The translations under genes and the position numbers were made by a program. A model generated the notes under the pieces. The model did no database searches. It saw nothing but the letters and a program-made list of their open reading frames with translations, and was not told where the DNA came from. A stretch of 64,000 bases of DNA from Streptomyces sp. NBC_00620 (lineage in GTDB: Bacteria; Actinomycetota; Actinomycetes; Streptomycetales; Streptomycetaceae): assembly GCF_026341825.1 (NCBI RefSeq), contig NZ_JAPENY010000003.1, positions 248,001-312,000 on the forward strand, read 5' to 3'. Shown piece after piece: positions 32,884 to 41,874 of the stretch. The stretch's first letter is position 1. Every line of letters begins with the position of its first letter.

Positions 32884-34842
32884 CTAGCCTCTGAACCTGA
32901 GCACGGTGGTGAAGCCTTCCGCGCCGTCGGTGAAGCCGGTGCCGATCAGGGTTGTGCTGGGTTCCTTTCGCCCGAAGCCGGCGGAGTACCAGCCCAGCGG
33001 CGGGGCGGTCTCGCCGCGATGCGCCCGCCAGGACAGCTGCCCGGGCAGGTCGAGCACCGCGGAGCGGTCCTCACCGTCCCGGGTCCAGGTGAGCCGAGCC
33101 CGGTTGTCCGCCAGGTCCGCGGCGATCGCCGGGCCGAGGTGGAACGCCAACTGCACGGCCCGGCGCGGGCCGCGCACCTCGTCGACCACCCTCAGCTCCT
33201 GGCTCGCGGCCGTCAGCTCCACCCGGCGGCGGTGCACGGAGCGCTGGTAACCGTCGTGCTCGGCGGACCAGCGGGCCGTCCCACCGTCGGAGGCGTCGGA
33301 CGTATCCACGGCCAGGACGCGGGTGCGGGCTTGCCGCGTCCACAGGAACGGGCCGCCGGAGACGGACTGGTCACTGCCGTCCAGTTGCAGGGTGTTGTGG
33401 CCGAGGGTCGACCGGAAGTACTGCCGCCACCCGGGTTGCCCGTGGTAGCAGTACGTCCCCGGGTCGGCGAGCACGTCGACCCCGTCGTGCCGGACCTCCA
33501 CGGACAGTGCGTCCGCGTGGGCATGCGCGGCGATGGAGAGGAAGCCGTGCGGACCACCGTCGCAGCGGGCCCAGATCTCTCCCGGACCGCGCAGGATGGT
33601 GAGCCCCGCGTCGGCGAAGTGGGCCGGGCGGCTGGAAGGGCGGGTCACGGTTCCGTCCTTCGCGTACGGCCGGATGAGTGCGGCAAGGAGCGGGGTGCGC
33701 ACATCGGTGCCGGTCACCGTCGGCCACCAGGCGAGCCGGCCGAAGACGGCGTCCCCGGTGGCCAGTAGCGAGGCCCAGCGCTCGGTGCCCGCGCCGTCCA
33801 CGACCAGGCCGTGTCCGTCGTCCGCGTCCCCCTGGCGCGGCGGCCGTAGCCGGCTGTCCACGACGGCCGCGAGCGCGTCGGTCATCCGCAGCAGCACCAG
33901 CCGGATCGACGCGGGGACCGGCACGTCGGCGGCATCCGCCTCGGCCACCGCGGCCAGGCCGAGCTCCAGCACCAGGCCGTGATACTCGGTGGCCAGCTCG
34001 CGGTTGAGGCCGGAGGCGAAGGTGTTGCCGCGCAGCTGCCGCTCCAGGGACCGCAGCGCGTCGGCTCGCCAGCGCGCCGAGGAGGGGAACCAGTCGAACG
34101 CGCAGGCCCCCGCGAACTGCCCGGCGGCCTCGGCGATGATGTGGTTGTTCGCCGAAGAGCCCCGGCTGGGGAAGGCGGCCAGCCAGCGCTGGTGGTGCCA
34201 GATCTGGTTCAGCGCCACCGTGTTGTCCTCGAACAGCCCGGCCGTGCCCGGCCAGCCGTCGAGCAGTCGGCGGATCCACACCCAGGACAGCAGCCGGATG
34301 CCCAGCTCGATGCCGCTGATCCAGTGCACGCCGCGCAGCGGTGGGTTGGCCGCCCACCACGACCGCAGGTGCTCGGCAACTCGCTCGGCGTACCGCTCGT
34401 TCCCGGTGATCGCGTAGGCGGCGGCGAGCACGGTGAGGTACTGGTGCCGGGACAGTTCCCAGATCTGCTTGATGTCCCCGACCGCGTCCTCGTTCCGGTA
34501 CGGCACGTCGAAGGCGTAGCCCCACGGAGCCCGGCGCCCGGTCTTCGGGTCGTACCACCAGTCCGGGTCGGTCAGGTCGTCGCGGACCACCCCGAAGTAC
34601 TCGACGTGCCCGTACATCAGCCTGTCCGCCTCGGCGATGAGACGTTTGGCGGCGTCCGGAGGTATCGCGGCGATCGTCCCGGCGGGCAGCACCGCGGTGA
34701 ACCGGGCGCCGGTCACGCTCGGGCAGTCCGGCCGCGCCGACCGCCACCGCCGCCTGCGCACCGCGTCGCCCGCCCGGCCGCCGACCTCCCGCGGTCCCAT
34801 CCGGGACAGCCGCCGCAGGTACCAGCCCACGCTCATGGTCAT
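32884..34842 (-). CDS. Heparinase II/III-family protein
   Basis: A 652-aa protein: an alpha/alpha-toroid N-domain (VLAAAYAITGNERYAERVAE, HWISGIELGIRLLSWVW, SANNHIIAEAAGQFA) and a C-terminal beta-sandwich beginning near ADAGLTILRGPGEIW with the SIAAHAHADALSVEVRH metal/substrate loop. No signal peptide is visible, so it may act in the cytoplasm or be exported by another route. It is paired with the fused dehydrogenase/oxidoreductase, a pairing common in bacterial polysaccharide clusters. The first ATG overlaps the previous stop. Confidence 0.88.
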   Translation of the reverse strand: MTMSVGWYLRRLSRMGPREVGGRAGDAVRRRRWRSARPDCPSVTGARFTAVLPAGTIAAIPPDAAKRLIAEADRLMYGHVEYFGVVRDDLTDPDWWYDPKTGRRAPWGYAFDVPYRNEDAVGDIKQIWELSRHQYLTVLAAAYAITGNERYAERVAEHLRSWWAANPPLRGVHWISGIELGIRLLSWVWIRRLLDGWPGTAGLFEDNTVALNQIWHHQRWLAAFPSRGSSANNHIIAEAAGQFAGACAFDWFPSSARWRADALRSLERQLRGNTFASGLNRELATEYHGLVLELGLAAVAEADAADVPVPASIRLVLLRMTDALAAVVDSRLRPPRQGDADDGHGLVVDGAGTERWASLLATGDAVFGRLAWWPTVTGTDVRTPLLAALIRPYAKDGTVTRPSSRPAHFADAGLTILRGPGEIWARCDGGPHGFLSIAAHAHADALSVEVRHDGVDVLADPGTYCYHGQPGWRQYFRSTLGHNTLQLDGSDQSVSGGPFLWTRQARTRVLAVDTSDASDGGTARWSAEHDGYQRSVHRRRVELTAASQELRVVDEVRGPRRAVQLAFHLGPAIAADLADNRARLTWTRDGEDRSAVLDLPGQLSWRAHRGETAPPLGWYSAGFGRKEPSTTLIGTGFTDGAEGFTTVLRFRG

Positions 34843-37010
34843 CGCGCCCTCGCCAGCGTCACCGGCGCGCCGCCGACCAGGCCTGTCTGCACGGCGAGGG
34901 TGGCCGCCGTGGTGGCGACCAGCGACTCCAGCGGCACCGGCATCGGCCCGCCGGTCCGCACGGCCTTGATGAACGCGGCCAGTTCGGCGTTCTGGCCCTT
35001 GTCCCGGGCCTTGGGCAGCCGCGAACTGACCCACCGCTTGCGGCCGTACACACTGGCGCGGACGAAGTCGTCGAGCCGCAGCACCTTGCCGTCCGCGACC
35101 AGGTCCAGCGTCTCCTTGGGGAAGCTGGCCGCGCCGGTGGTGACGTAGCTGATGGTGGCGGTGGACCCGTCCGGGTAGCGCAGCACGACCTGCAGGTCCT
35201 CGTTGCCGGACGTGGCTACCGCGTACACCGAGACCGGGTCGGCCTCGAGCAGCCAGCTCGCCGTGTCGATGAAGTGTCCGCCCTCGCCGGCGAACCGCGA
35301 GCCCTCCGTGCCTTGTTGGAGGTACCAGCTGCCGTGCCCGAGGAGGCCCGCGTTGACCAGGTAGCGGAGACTCGCCGGACCGGTCCGGGCGCCGAACCGC
35401 TCCTTCGCCTCCTGGAGCAGCGGAGCGAACCGGCGGTTGAAGCCCACCTGCAGCCGGTCGTTGCCGGACTCCTCCACCGCCGCGAGCACGCCGGCCAGCT
35501 CGTCCTCGGTGAGCGCCAGGGGCTTCTCCACGAACACCGTCTTGCCGGCAAGCAGCGCCTTCCGGGTCAGTTCGGCGTGCGAGCTGTGCCGGGTGACCAC
35601 GAACACCGCGTCGATGGACTTGTCGCCGAGTACGGCGTCGAGGTCGGTGGTCGCCTCGGCGAAGCCGAACTTCCGCTGTGCGTTGGCCGCGGACAGCGCC
35701 GTCGTGGTGACGACGGTCGACAACTCGACACCTTCGCGCTGTGCCAGATGCGGCAGCAGCATCGACGTCGCGTAGTTTCCCGCGCCGACGAACGCGAGCC
35801 GTACGGGCGTCTTGGCGACCCGGGTCGGATTCCGCTTCACGTTCACCGCGGGCACGGCCACCACCGGAGCCTCCGCCTCCCCCGCATGTTCGAGGTACCG
35901 GAACAGCACGGCCACGGCCTTCAACTCGCCGTCCTTCAGGCGCTGGTACGTCTCGACGGCGTCGTCGAAGTCGGCGACGTGGGAGACCAGGGGCTCCACG
36001 TCGACGCTGCCGCGGGCGAGGAGATCGAGGAAGCACGCCAGGTTGCGGCGCTCGGTCCAGCGCACATAGCCGATCGGGTAGTCCCGCCCCTCGAGCTCGT
36101 ACGCCGGGTCGTAGCGCCCGGGGCCGTACGAGCGCGAGAACCGGACGTCGAGCTCCTTCTCGTAGTACGCGTTCCACGGCAGGTCCAGGCGGCACTTGCC
36201 GATGTCGACGACCCGGCCGCGGTCCCGGCAGAGCCGGGCGGCCAGCTCGACGGGCTGGTTGCTGCCGCCGCCGGCGGCCAGATACACCTGGTCCACGCCA
36301 TGACCGTCGGTGAGTTCGGCGACGGCGGCCTCCACGGCCGCGGACGCGGGATCGCCGCAGGCCGCGGCGCCCAGGCGCTCGGCGAGCTCGCAGCGCACCG
36401 GGTCGGGGTCGACGCCGACGACGCGGACCCCCGCGGCGGCGAGGAGCTGCACCACCAACTGCCCGATCAGACCGAGACCGATGACCAGCGCCACCTCGCC
36501 GAGCTGCGGCTCGCCCTGGCGAACGCCCTGCATCGCGATCGACCCGACGGTACCGAAGGCCGCGTGCCGCGGCGCGAGGCCGTCCGGCACCGGGGTGTAC
36601 AGGTTCTTCGGCACCCAGTTCAGCTCGGCGTGCAGCGCGTGCTCGTTGCCTGCGCAGGCCACGAGGTCGCCGACCTTCACGTCGTCGATCCCGGTGCCGA
36701 CCTGCTCGACCACCCCGCACAGCGAGTAGCCCAGCGGCGTGTAGGAGTCGAGCTTGCCCATCACCTTGCGGTACGTGGCGGGCACCCCGTTGGTGGCCAC
36801 GCTCTGCATGACCTTGGCCACCTGGTCCGGCCGGGAGCGGGCCTTGCCCAGCATCGACATGCCTGCCTCGGACACCTTCATGAGCTCGGTCCCGGTGGAT
36901 ATCAGCGAGTAGGCGGTGCGGACAAGGACACCGCCCGGCTTGCACCCCGGTACCGGAACGTCGAGCACCGCCAGCTCGCCGCTCTTGTAGTTCTGTACGA
37001 CCTGCTTCAC
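34839..37010 (-). CDS. Fused zinc-type alcohol dehydrogenase and Gfo/Idh/MocA oxidoreductase
   Basis: A 723-aa two-domain enzyme. Residues 1-375 are a medium-chain dehydrogenase (LISTGTELMKVSE, VGDLVACAGNEHALHAE, NAD loop IGLGLIGQLVVQLLAAAG). Residues about 400-720 are a Gfo/Idh/MocA domain (VRLAFVGAGNYATSMLLP, VFVEKPLALTEDELAGVL, GEGGHFIDTASWLLEA). Such bi-domain proteins accompany heparinase II/III genes and are thought to oxidise and reduce sugar positions in sequence. GTG start with GGGGA upstream; three tandem 9-bp repeats lie in the 47-bp gap before it. Confidence 0.9.
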   Translation of the reverse strand: MKQVVQNYKSGELAVLDVPVPGCKPGGVLVRTAYSLISTGTELMKVSEAGMSMLGKARSRPDQVAKVMQSVATNGVPATYRKVMGKLDSYTPLGYSLCGVVEQVGTGIDDVKVGDLVACAGNEHALHAELNWVPKNLYTPVPDGLAPRHAAFGTVGSIAMQGVRQGEPQLGEVALVIGLGLIGQLVVQLLAAAGVRVVGVDPDPVRCELAERLGAAACGDPASAAVEAAVAELTDGHGVDQVYLAAGGGSNQPVELAARLCRDRGRVVDIGKCRLDLPWNAYYEKELDVRFSRSYGPGRYDPAYELEGRDYPIGYVRWTERRNLACFLDLLARGSVDVEPLVSHVADFDDAVETYQRLKDGELKAVAVLFRYLEHAGEAEAPVVAVPAVNVKRNPTRVAKTPVRLAFVGAGNYATSMLLPHLAQREGVELSTVVTTTALSAANAQRKFGFAEATTDLDAVLGDKSIDAVFVVTRHSSHAELTRKALLAGKTVFVEKPLALTEDELAGVLAAVEESGNDRLQVGFNRRFAPLLQEAKERFGARTGPASLRYLVNAGLLGHGSWYLQQGTEGSRFAGEGGHFIDTASWLLEADPVSVYAVATSGNEDLQVVLRYPDGSTATISYVTTGAASFPKETLDLVADGKVLRLDDFVRASVYGRKRWVSSRLPKARDKGQNAELAAFIKAVRTGGPMPVPLESLVATTAATLAVQTGLVGGAPVTLARAR

Positions 37011-37031
37011 TCGAAGTCCCCTTGTTTCTCA

Positions 37032-37058
37032 GCCGTCTTCGCCGTCTTCGCCGTCTTC
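37032..37058 (+). repeat. Three tandem 9-bp repeats between asnB and the fused oxidoreductase
   Basis: GCCGTCTTC occurs three times without interruption (37032-37040, 37041-37049, 37050-37058). The last copy touches the asnB stop codon. It is a likely slippage site that sets the intercistronic spacing; no binding function is evident. Confidence 0.7.
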
Positions 37059-38992
37059 TACGCCGCCGAGCGAGTGCTCTGTCCGGACCCGGAGGTCGCG
37101 TCGCGGTACCAGTATTCGAGCGTCAGCACATGCCACAGATGCTTGGAGAAGTCCCGCTGCCCGGCGGCGTCCTCGGCGACCATGCGCGCCAGCGCGTCAC
37201 GGCGCAGGATCCCGGAGTTGACGAGCACGCCGTCGTTGACCACCTCGCGCACCAGCGGTGCCAGATCCCGGCTCATCCAGGCGCGCAACGGCGCGCTGAA
37301 CAGGCCCTTGGGCCGGTACACGATCTCCCGCGGCAGGATCGAGGTGGCCGCCTCCTTGAGGACGGCCTTGCCCTGTCGTCCGACGATCTTGCGATCGCCG
37401 GGCACGGCGAACGCCGCCTTGACCACCTCGACGTCCACGTACGGCACCCGCACCTCGGTCGAGGCGGCCATGCTGGAGCGGTCCGTGTAGGCGAGGTTCA
37501 GGCCAGGCAGGAACATCCGGGCGTCGCCCAGGCACATGCGGTTCACGAAGTCGTCGAGGTCGTTGTCCTGGTAGATGTCCGCATGCTCGGTCAGCACGTC
37601 CTCGACCGTCCCGGCCAGGTCGGGATTGACCAGGGCGAGCAGCTCGTCCTGGTCGTACATGGTGTAGCTGCGCCGGAACGCGGTCTCCTCCGGCAGGTCG
37701 GCGAAGGAGAGGAACCGCTTCGCGAAGCGCACCGACCGGTACCCGCGGCGGGCCGTGGCGACCGGCAGCCGGTCCACGCCCGCGGACAAGCCGCGCCGCA
37801 GAGGCCGCGGGATGCGCTGGTAGCGCAGGGCGAGCAGGTTGGCCAGGTGCTTGCGGTACCCGGCGAACAGCTCGTCGGCACCCATCCCCGAGAGCATCAC
37901 CTTGACCCCGGCCTCCCGGGCGGCCTGGCAGATCAGGAACGTGTTGATCGCGGCGGGGTCGCCGATCGGCTCGTCCAGGTGGTACGTCATCTGCGGCAGC
38001 AGGTCGAGCACATTCGGAGCGATCTCGATCTCATGCAGGTCGACGCCGAACTGTTCGGCCACCTGCCGGGCATAGCGCAGGTCGTCCGGCATGGCCTCGA
38101 ACTTGGCGTCCTCGGCGCGGAATCCGATCGTGTAGGCGGAGATCCCGGGTCGGTCGCGGGCCGCCAGCGCGGTCAGGTAGCTGGAGTCCAGACCGCCGGA
38201 GAGGAAGGTCGCCACGGGTACGTCGGAGAGCAGATGGCGCCGGGTCGACTCCTCGACGATGGCGGCCAGGTCCGGCATGTCGCCGTCCCGGGCCCGCTCC
38301 CGGCCCTCGGCGGCGACATCCCTCAGGTTCCAGTACTGGCCGCGCTCCACCCGGCCGTCGGGCCGGCACCGGAGCCAGCTCCCCGGCGGCAGCTTCTCCG
38401 CCTCGCGGAACGCGCAGCGCGAGTCCGGCACCCAGTAGTACAACAGCGAGGCCACCAGCGCCGCTTGGTCCACCTCCAGCGACCCGCCGGTCACGGCGGC
38501 GAGCGCCTTGAGCTCGGAGGCGAACACCAGACCCTCGCCGCGCCGGAGCAGGAACAGCGGCTTGATGCCCAACTGGTCGCGGGCGAGCACCAGTTCACCG
38601 GTTCGCTCGTCGAAGATCCCGAACGCGAACATGCCGCGCAGCCGGGGCAGGCAGTCCGTGCCCCAGCGCCGCCAGGCCTCGAGGAGCACCTCGGTGTCGG
38701 AGGTACCGCGGAAGCGCACCCCTGCGGCTGCCAACTCGGCCCGCAGCTCTGGAGCGTTGTACAGCTCGCCGTTGTACGTCAGGACGAGGCCGCCGGAGAC
38801 CATCGGCTGGGCGCCGGTCTCGGACAGGTCGATGATGGCCAGCCGGCGGTGCCCGAGGTGCACTTCGCCGTCACCGGCGGAGTGGCTGTACCGGCCCGCC
38901 CCGTCCGGACCGCGGTGGGCGAGGGTTTCGGTGAGCCGGTCGGTCACGACCTTCCCGTCAGGCCAGTGGTACGCGCCTGTGATGCCACACAT
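37058..38992 (-). CDS. asnB: Asparagine synthase (glutamine-hydrolysing)-family amidotransferase
   Basis: A 644-aa class II amidotransferase: catalytic Cys2 (MCGITGAY), glutaminase domain to about residue 200 (LGHRRLAIIDLSETGAQPM, TYNGELYNAPELRAEL), then the synthetase PP-loop SGGLDSSYLTALA (about 265). AsnB homologues inside polysaccharide operons often amidate uronic acids instead of aspartate, which would fit the nucleotide-sugar dehydrogenase in the same operon. ATG lies 3 bp after the Wzz-like gene stop. Confidence 0.9.
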   Translation of the reverse strand: MCGITGAYHWPDGKVVTDRLTETLAHRGPDGAGRYSHSAGDGEVHLGHRRLAIIDLSETGAQPMVSGGLVLTYNGELYNAPELRAELAAAGVRFRGTSDTEVLLEAWRRWGTDCLPRLRGMFAFGIFDERTGELVLARDQLGIKPLFLLRRGEGLVFASELKALAAVTGGSLEVDQAALVASLLYYWVPDSRCAFREAEKLPPGSWLRCRPDGRVERGQYWNLRDVAAEGRERARDGDMPDLAAIVEESTRRHLLSDVPVATFLSGGLDSSYLTALAARDRPGISAYTIGFRAEDAKFEAMPDDLRYARQVAEQFGVDLHEIEIAPNVLDLLPQMTYHLDEPIGDPAAINTFLICQAAREAGVKVMLSGMGADELFAGYRKHLANLLALRYQRIPRPLRRGLSAGVDRLPVATARRGYRSVRFAKRFLSFADLPEETAFRRSYTMYDQDELLALVNPDLAGTVEDVLTEHADIYQDNDLDDFVNRMCLGDARMFLPGLNLAYTDRSSMAASTEVRVPYVDVEVVKAAFAVPGDRKIVGRQGKAVLKEAATSILPREIVYRPKGLFSAPLRAWMSRDLAPLVREVVNDGVLVNSGILRRDALARMVAEDAAGQRDFSKHLWHVLTLEYWYRDATSGSGQSTRSAA

Positions 38993-38995
38993 GTC

Positions 38996-40510
38996 TTACT
39001 GCGCCTCCTGGTCGATGTCCGGGACTCGTGCCCACGACGGCCGCTCCGTCCGCGGCCGGCCCGTCGCGTTCTCCCGGGCCAGCCGCTCGTTGTGGCCGCG
39101 CAGTGCGGTGTGCAGCCCGTCCCACAGGGTGCCGTCGGTCCGGTCCCGCGGATCGGGGTCGATCAGCACCACACCGATCACCGGAATGAGCAGGTCCGCG
39201 AGCTGCCGCGCCACGGTGTGCAGCCATGCGGCGCTGCCGTGCCCGGCACGCACGACGAGCACGGTCTGCGTACCGAGGTCCTGGAGGGCGGGCCACGCCG
39301 TGCCGGGCGCAACCGAACCGACACCGAATCGGCGCTCCTCGTGCGACAGGGCCGCAGCCCGCTCGCCGCTGACCACGGTCGGGTCTCCTGGCTTCGGGCG
39401 GCGGCCCCCGAGCTGCAGGCCGGGCAGGCCGTCGATGACGACCACCGGCCCCTCCGCCGCCAGTGCCCTGGCGAGGTCCATGGCGATCCTGCTCGTGTTG
39501 CGCGCACAGCCCAGTTCCAGCAGCGACACCGGTTCCGCGGAGCCGCGCACGGTACGGGCCAGGGTCGCGGTGAGGCGTTCGCGTGCCGCCCGGGTCCGTC
39601 GGCGCCGCCACAGCCTGCCCGACCGGCGGGGCAGCTCCGCGATGACCGAGGCGCCCAGGTTCGCCGCGATGTCCCGGCGCAGCACGGGGCGGTCCGCCAC
39701 CACCGTGCCGACCGCGGCCACCGCGAGTCCGAGGACGAGTCCGAGGACGAATCCGATCGCGGCGTTGGTGGCAGCGGCCTTGGGCAGGGAGTGCTTCACC
39801 GCGCGCGGTGCGTCCACGATCTGCGTGCCGGCGATGACCTTGGGCGTGCCGGTGCGCGCCTCCTCGGCGCGCTGGTCGTAATCGGCGATCCGCGAGTTGA
39901 GCTCCGCCCGGCGGGCGAAGAGCGACTCGATGCTCGCCGACGACTTCGGGTCGCTCTCCGGCGATCCGTCCCCGATCTCCCTGTTGACCTGGGCGAGTTC
40001 GACCCGCATGCGGTCACGCTGGTCGGCGAGGGCCTTGGCCTCGGCCTTCGCCGCTTCCTGCATCCGGCTCACATGGTCGGCGACGAACGCGTCGGCCAGC
40101 GCCTTGGCCCTGGCCACCGCTTCCGCGTCGCTGTCACCTGTCACGTCGATCTGCAGCAAGTTGTTGGTCAGGCCGGTCCCCCGGTAATCCCGCATGAAGT
40201 CTTCGGGTTTTTCCGGGGACTTGAGTGCCTGCAGGGCCTTGTCGGCGATCCGCGTGGTCCCCAGCAGCGCGACGTCGGTGCGCATCAGCGTTCCGGTGTC
40301 GTTCGGCTGATCGTCCTCATGCGCGACCAGGACCTTGGTCACCGCTGTCGGCGGCGGAGGCCGCAGGACCGCCACGGCCGCGCCGACCAGCAGCCCCAGG
40401 AGCGCCAGGGAGCACCAGAGGCGGCGGCGCCTGCGCACCGACACCACCAGTCCTTGCAGGTCGAAGAGCGGAGTGGCTGCCGACGACTCCGAAGTCGTGC
40501 TCGTCGTCAC
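38996..40510 (-). CDS. Wzz-like chain-length protein with degenerate kinase-like domain
   Basis: A 504-aa membrane protein: N-terminal span (LWCSLALLGLLVGAAVAVL, about 31-49), extracytoplasmic coiled coil (FVADHVSRMQEAAKAEAKAL and following), second span (NAAIGFVLGLVLGLAVAAVG) and a C-terminal domain laid out like a BY-kinase. The Walker A position reads GCARNTSRIAMDLARAL, with no GKS/T, and VVVIDGLPGLQL replaces the Asp-rich Walker A'. No Tyr cluster ends the protein. It probably regulates chain length without kinase activity. GTG start overlaps the previous stop (GTGA). Confidence 0.82.
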   Translation of the reverse strand: MTTSTTSESSAATPLFDLQGLVVSVRRRRRLWCSLALLGLLVGAAVAVLRPPPPTAVTKVLVAHEDDQPNDTGTLMRTDVALLGTTRIADKALQALKSPEKPEDFMRDYRGTGLTNNLLQIDVTGDSDAEAVARAKALADAFVADHVSRMQEAAKAEAKALADQRDRMRVELAQVNREIGDGSPESDPKSSASIESLFARRAELNSRIADYDQRAEEARTGTPKVIAGTQIVDAPRAVKHSLPKAAATNAAIGFVLGLVLGLAVAAVGTVVADRPVLRRDIAANLGASVIAELPRRSGRLWRRRRTRAARERLTATLARTVRGSAEPVSLLELGCARNTSRIAMDLARALAAEGPVVVIDGLPGLQLGGRRPKPGDPTVVSGERAAALSHEERRFGVGSVAPGTAWPALQDLGTQTVLVVRAGHGSAAWLHTVARQLADLLIPVIGVVLIDPDPRDRTDGTLWDGLHTALRGHNERLARENATGRPRTERPSWARVPDIDQEAQ

Positions 40511-41874
40511 AGTGAACCTCCCGTCGCGTTGCCGCGAACCGAGAGCGCCGCAGTGGCGTTGTGCGGAGGATGGCCGGCAGATCGCGTCGGACCGGCGCTG
40601 ACCGCGCCGGCGACGACGATGCCGACGACCTCATGTCTGCCGTCCGCGCACGCCTCGGCGATGCCGGCGAGCTCCTCAGCGGTCCAGCTGCCCGCGCTGA
40701 GCACGACCAGGGCACCGGACTCGGTGTCGCGGTCCGGCACCATCGGCCGGTCCACCGAAACCTCCACCACCCGCAGCACCGGATCGCTCTTGGCCTCGGC
40801 GACGAGCTGCCCGGCGGCCCGGAGGGCGATCTCGTCGCCGTCCGGTACGACAACCAGCAGACGTCGGGGGGCCGGGAACTGGTCCCGGAGGCGAGCGCAC
40901 ACCCGCCGGTAGCGGATCCGCCTGCCGGCCTCGTCGCCGGACCGCAGCGGGGTTGGTATGTCCCACCGGGTGTCGACGCCGAGGAGTCGGCGGAGCCGGG
41001 CCCGTTGGCCACGGTCTTCCGGCTTGTGCGTGGGCGGTTCACCCGGTACGTCGACGGTGCCGAGCAGCGCCGAGCCCAGCGCCGCGGCGATCTCCGGCTC
41101 GGTGCGCAGTCGGCGATTCACCCGTGCTGCGACGAGATGGCCGATGACCGCGAACAGGAAGAACAGCAGCGCCCCGGCGACGATGAGCTGCATCCTCGTC
41201 GGCGGCGCCTCGCCGGTCGGCCGGGCCGCCGACCCCATGACGACCATTCCGGCCTTGTTGGTCGCAAGGTCGGCCTCGTCCAGCTTCGTCATGGCCTCTT
41301 CCAGCGAAGTGCGCAGCTTCTCGAGCTCGGTGCGGGCCTGCACGCTCTCCACGGTCTGCCCCGGATCGGCCGCATCGGCCAGGTCGGTGATGCGGCGGTT
41401 GGTCTCCGCCACCGTCTGCCGCAGCGCCTCGGTCCCGGTGGCCGCGTCGGGGTCGGTGCTGCCGCCTGCGATCTGTGCGGCGAATTTGACGAATTGCTGG
41501 GCCATCCGGTCGGAGAGCTGCTGTGCGCGCTCCGGGGTGTCGGCCGTACCTGAGATCTTGATGATGTTCCCGTCGGCGGCCTTGGCGCTCACTTGATCCT
41601 GCAGCTCGGTGCCGCTGACTCCGCTCCACTCGAGAGCGGCGGCCGCGCGGTCGACCACCGTCGAACTGGTCGCGATGTCAACCTGGGTCAGCAGCTCGCG
41701 CTCTTCCCACTGCCCCGGCAGCAGTACCGATGCCGACGTCGTGTACTGCGGCGGGAACACCACCGAGGCGCCGTAGCCGACCAGTGCGCCCACCACGGCG
41801 AGGGCGGCGAGCAACCGCCACCGTCGGCGGAGAATCCGTCCGATCGTGACCAGGCGGATCGTGTCATCGCTCAA
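40507..41874 (-). CDS. Second Wzz-like chain-length determinant protein
   Basis: A 455-aa membrane protein with two spans: LLAALAVVGALVGYGASVVF (about 22-41) and LIVAGALLFFLFAVIGHLVA (about 225-244), enclosing an extracytoplasmic Wzz region with coiled coil (EKLRTSLEEAMTKLDEADLA). The C-terminal part resembles a minimal, degenerate nucleotide-binding fold (LLVVVPDGDEIALRAAGQLV) without a Walker A. It pairs with the neighbouring Wzz-like gene. Start is TTG at 41874 (LSDDTIRL), overlapping the glycosyltransferase stop by 11 bp, with GGAAGAGG about 9 bases further up. Confidence 0.8.
   Translation of the reverse strand: MSDDTIRLVTIGRILRRRWRLLAALAVVGALVGYGASVVFPPQYTTSASVLLPGQWEERELLTQVDIATSSTVVDRAAAALEWSGVSGTELQDQVSAKAADGNIIKISGTADTPERAQQLSDRMAQQFVKFAAQIAGGSTDPDAATGTEALRQTVAETNRRITDLADAADPGQTVESVQARTELEKLRTSLEEAMTKLDEADLATNKAGMVVMGSAARPTGEAPPTRMQLIVAGALLFFLFAVIGHLVAARVNRRLRTEPEIAAALGSALLGTVDVPGEPPTHKPEDRGQRARLRRLLGVDTRWDIPTPLRSGDEAGRRIRYRRVCARLRDQFPAPRRLLVVVPDGDEIALRAAGQLVAEAKSDPVLRVVEVSVDRPMVPDRDTESGALVVLSAGSWTAEELAGIAEACADGRHEVVGIVVAGAVSAGPTRSAGHPPHNATAALSVRGNATGGSL

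Noticed and set aside
30949..33768. A 939-codon plus-strand frame
   Set aside because: Antisense to the Wzy-like, beta-helix and heparinase-fold genes; no recognisable domain or ribosome site.
37032..37058. 9-bp repeats considered as a CRISPR-like or regulatory array
   Set aside because: Units are contiguous without spacers and only three copies; best explained as slippage. A similar short run borders the MocR stop.
37022..40912. A plus-strand open frame of about 1,296 codons
   Set aside because: It lies antisense to asnB and a Wzz-like gene whose motifs are clear. Very high GC keeps stop codons rare on the opposite strand. Composition is His/Arg/Gly-rich and no domain is visible.
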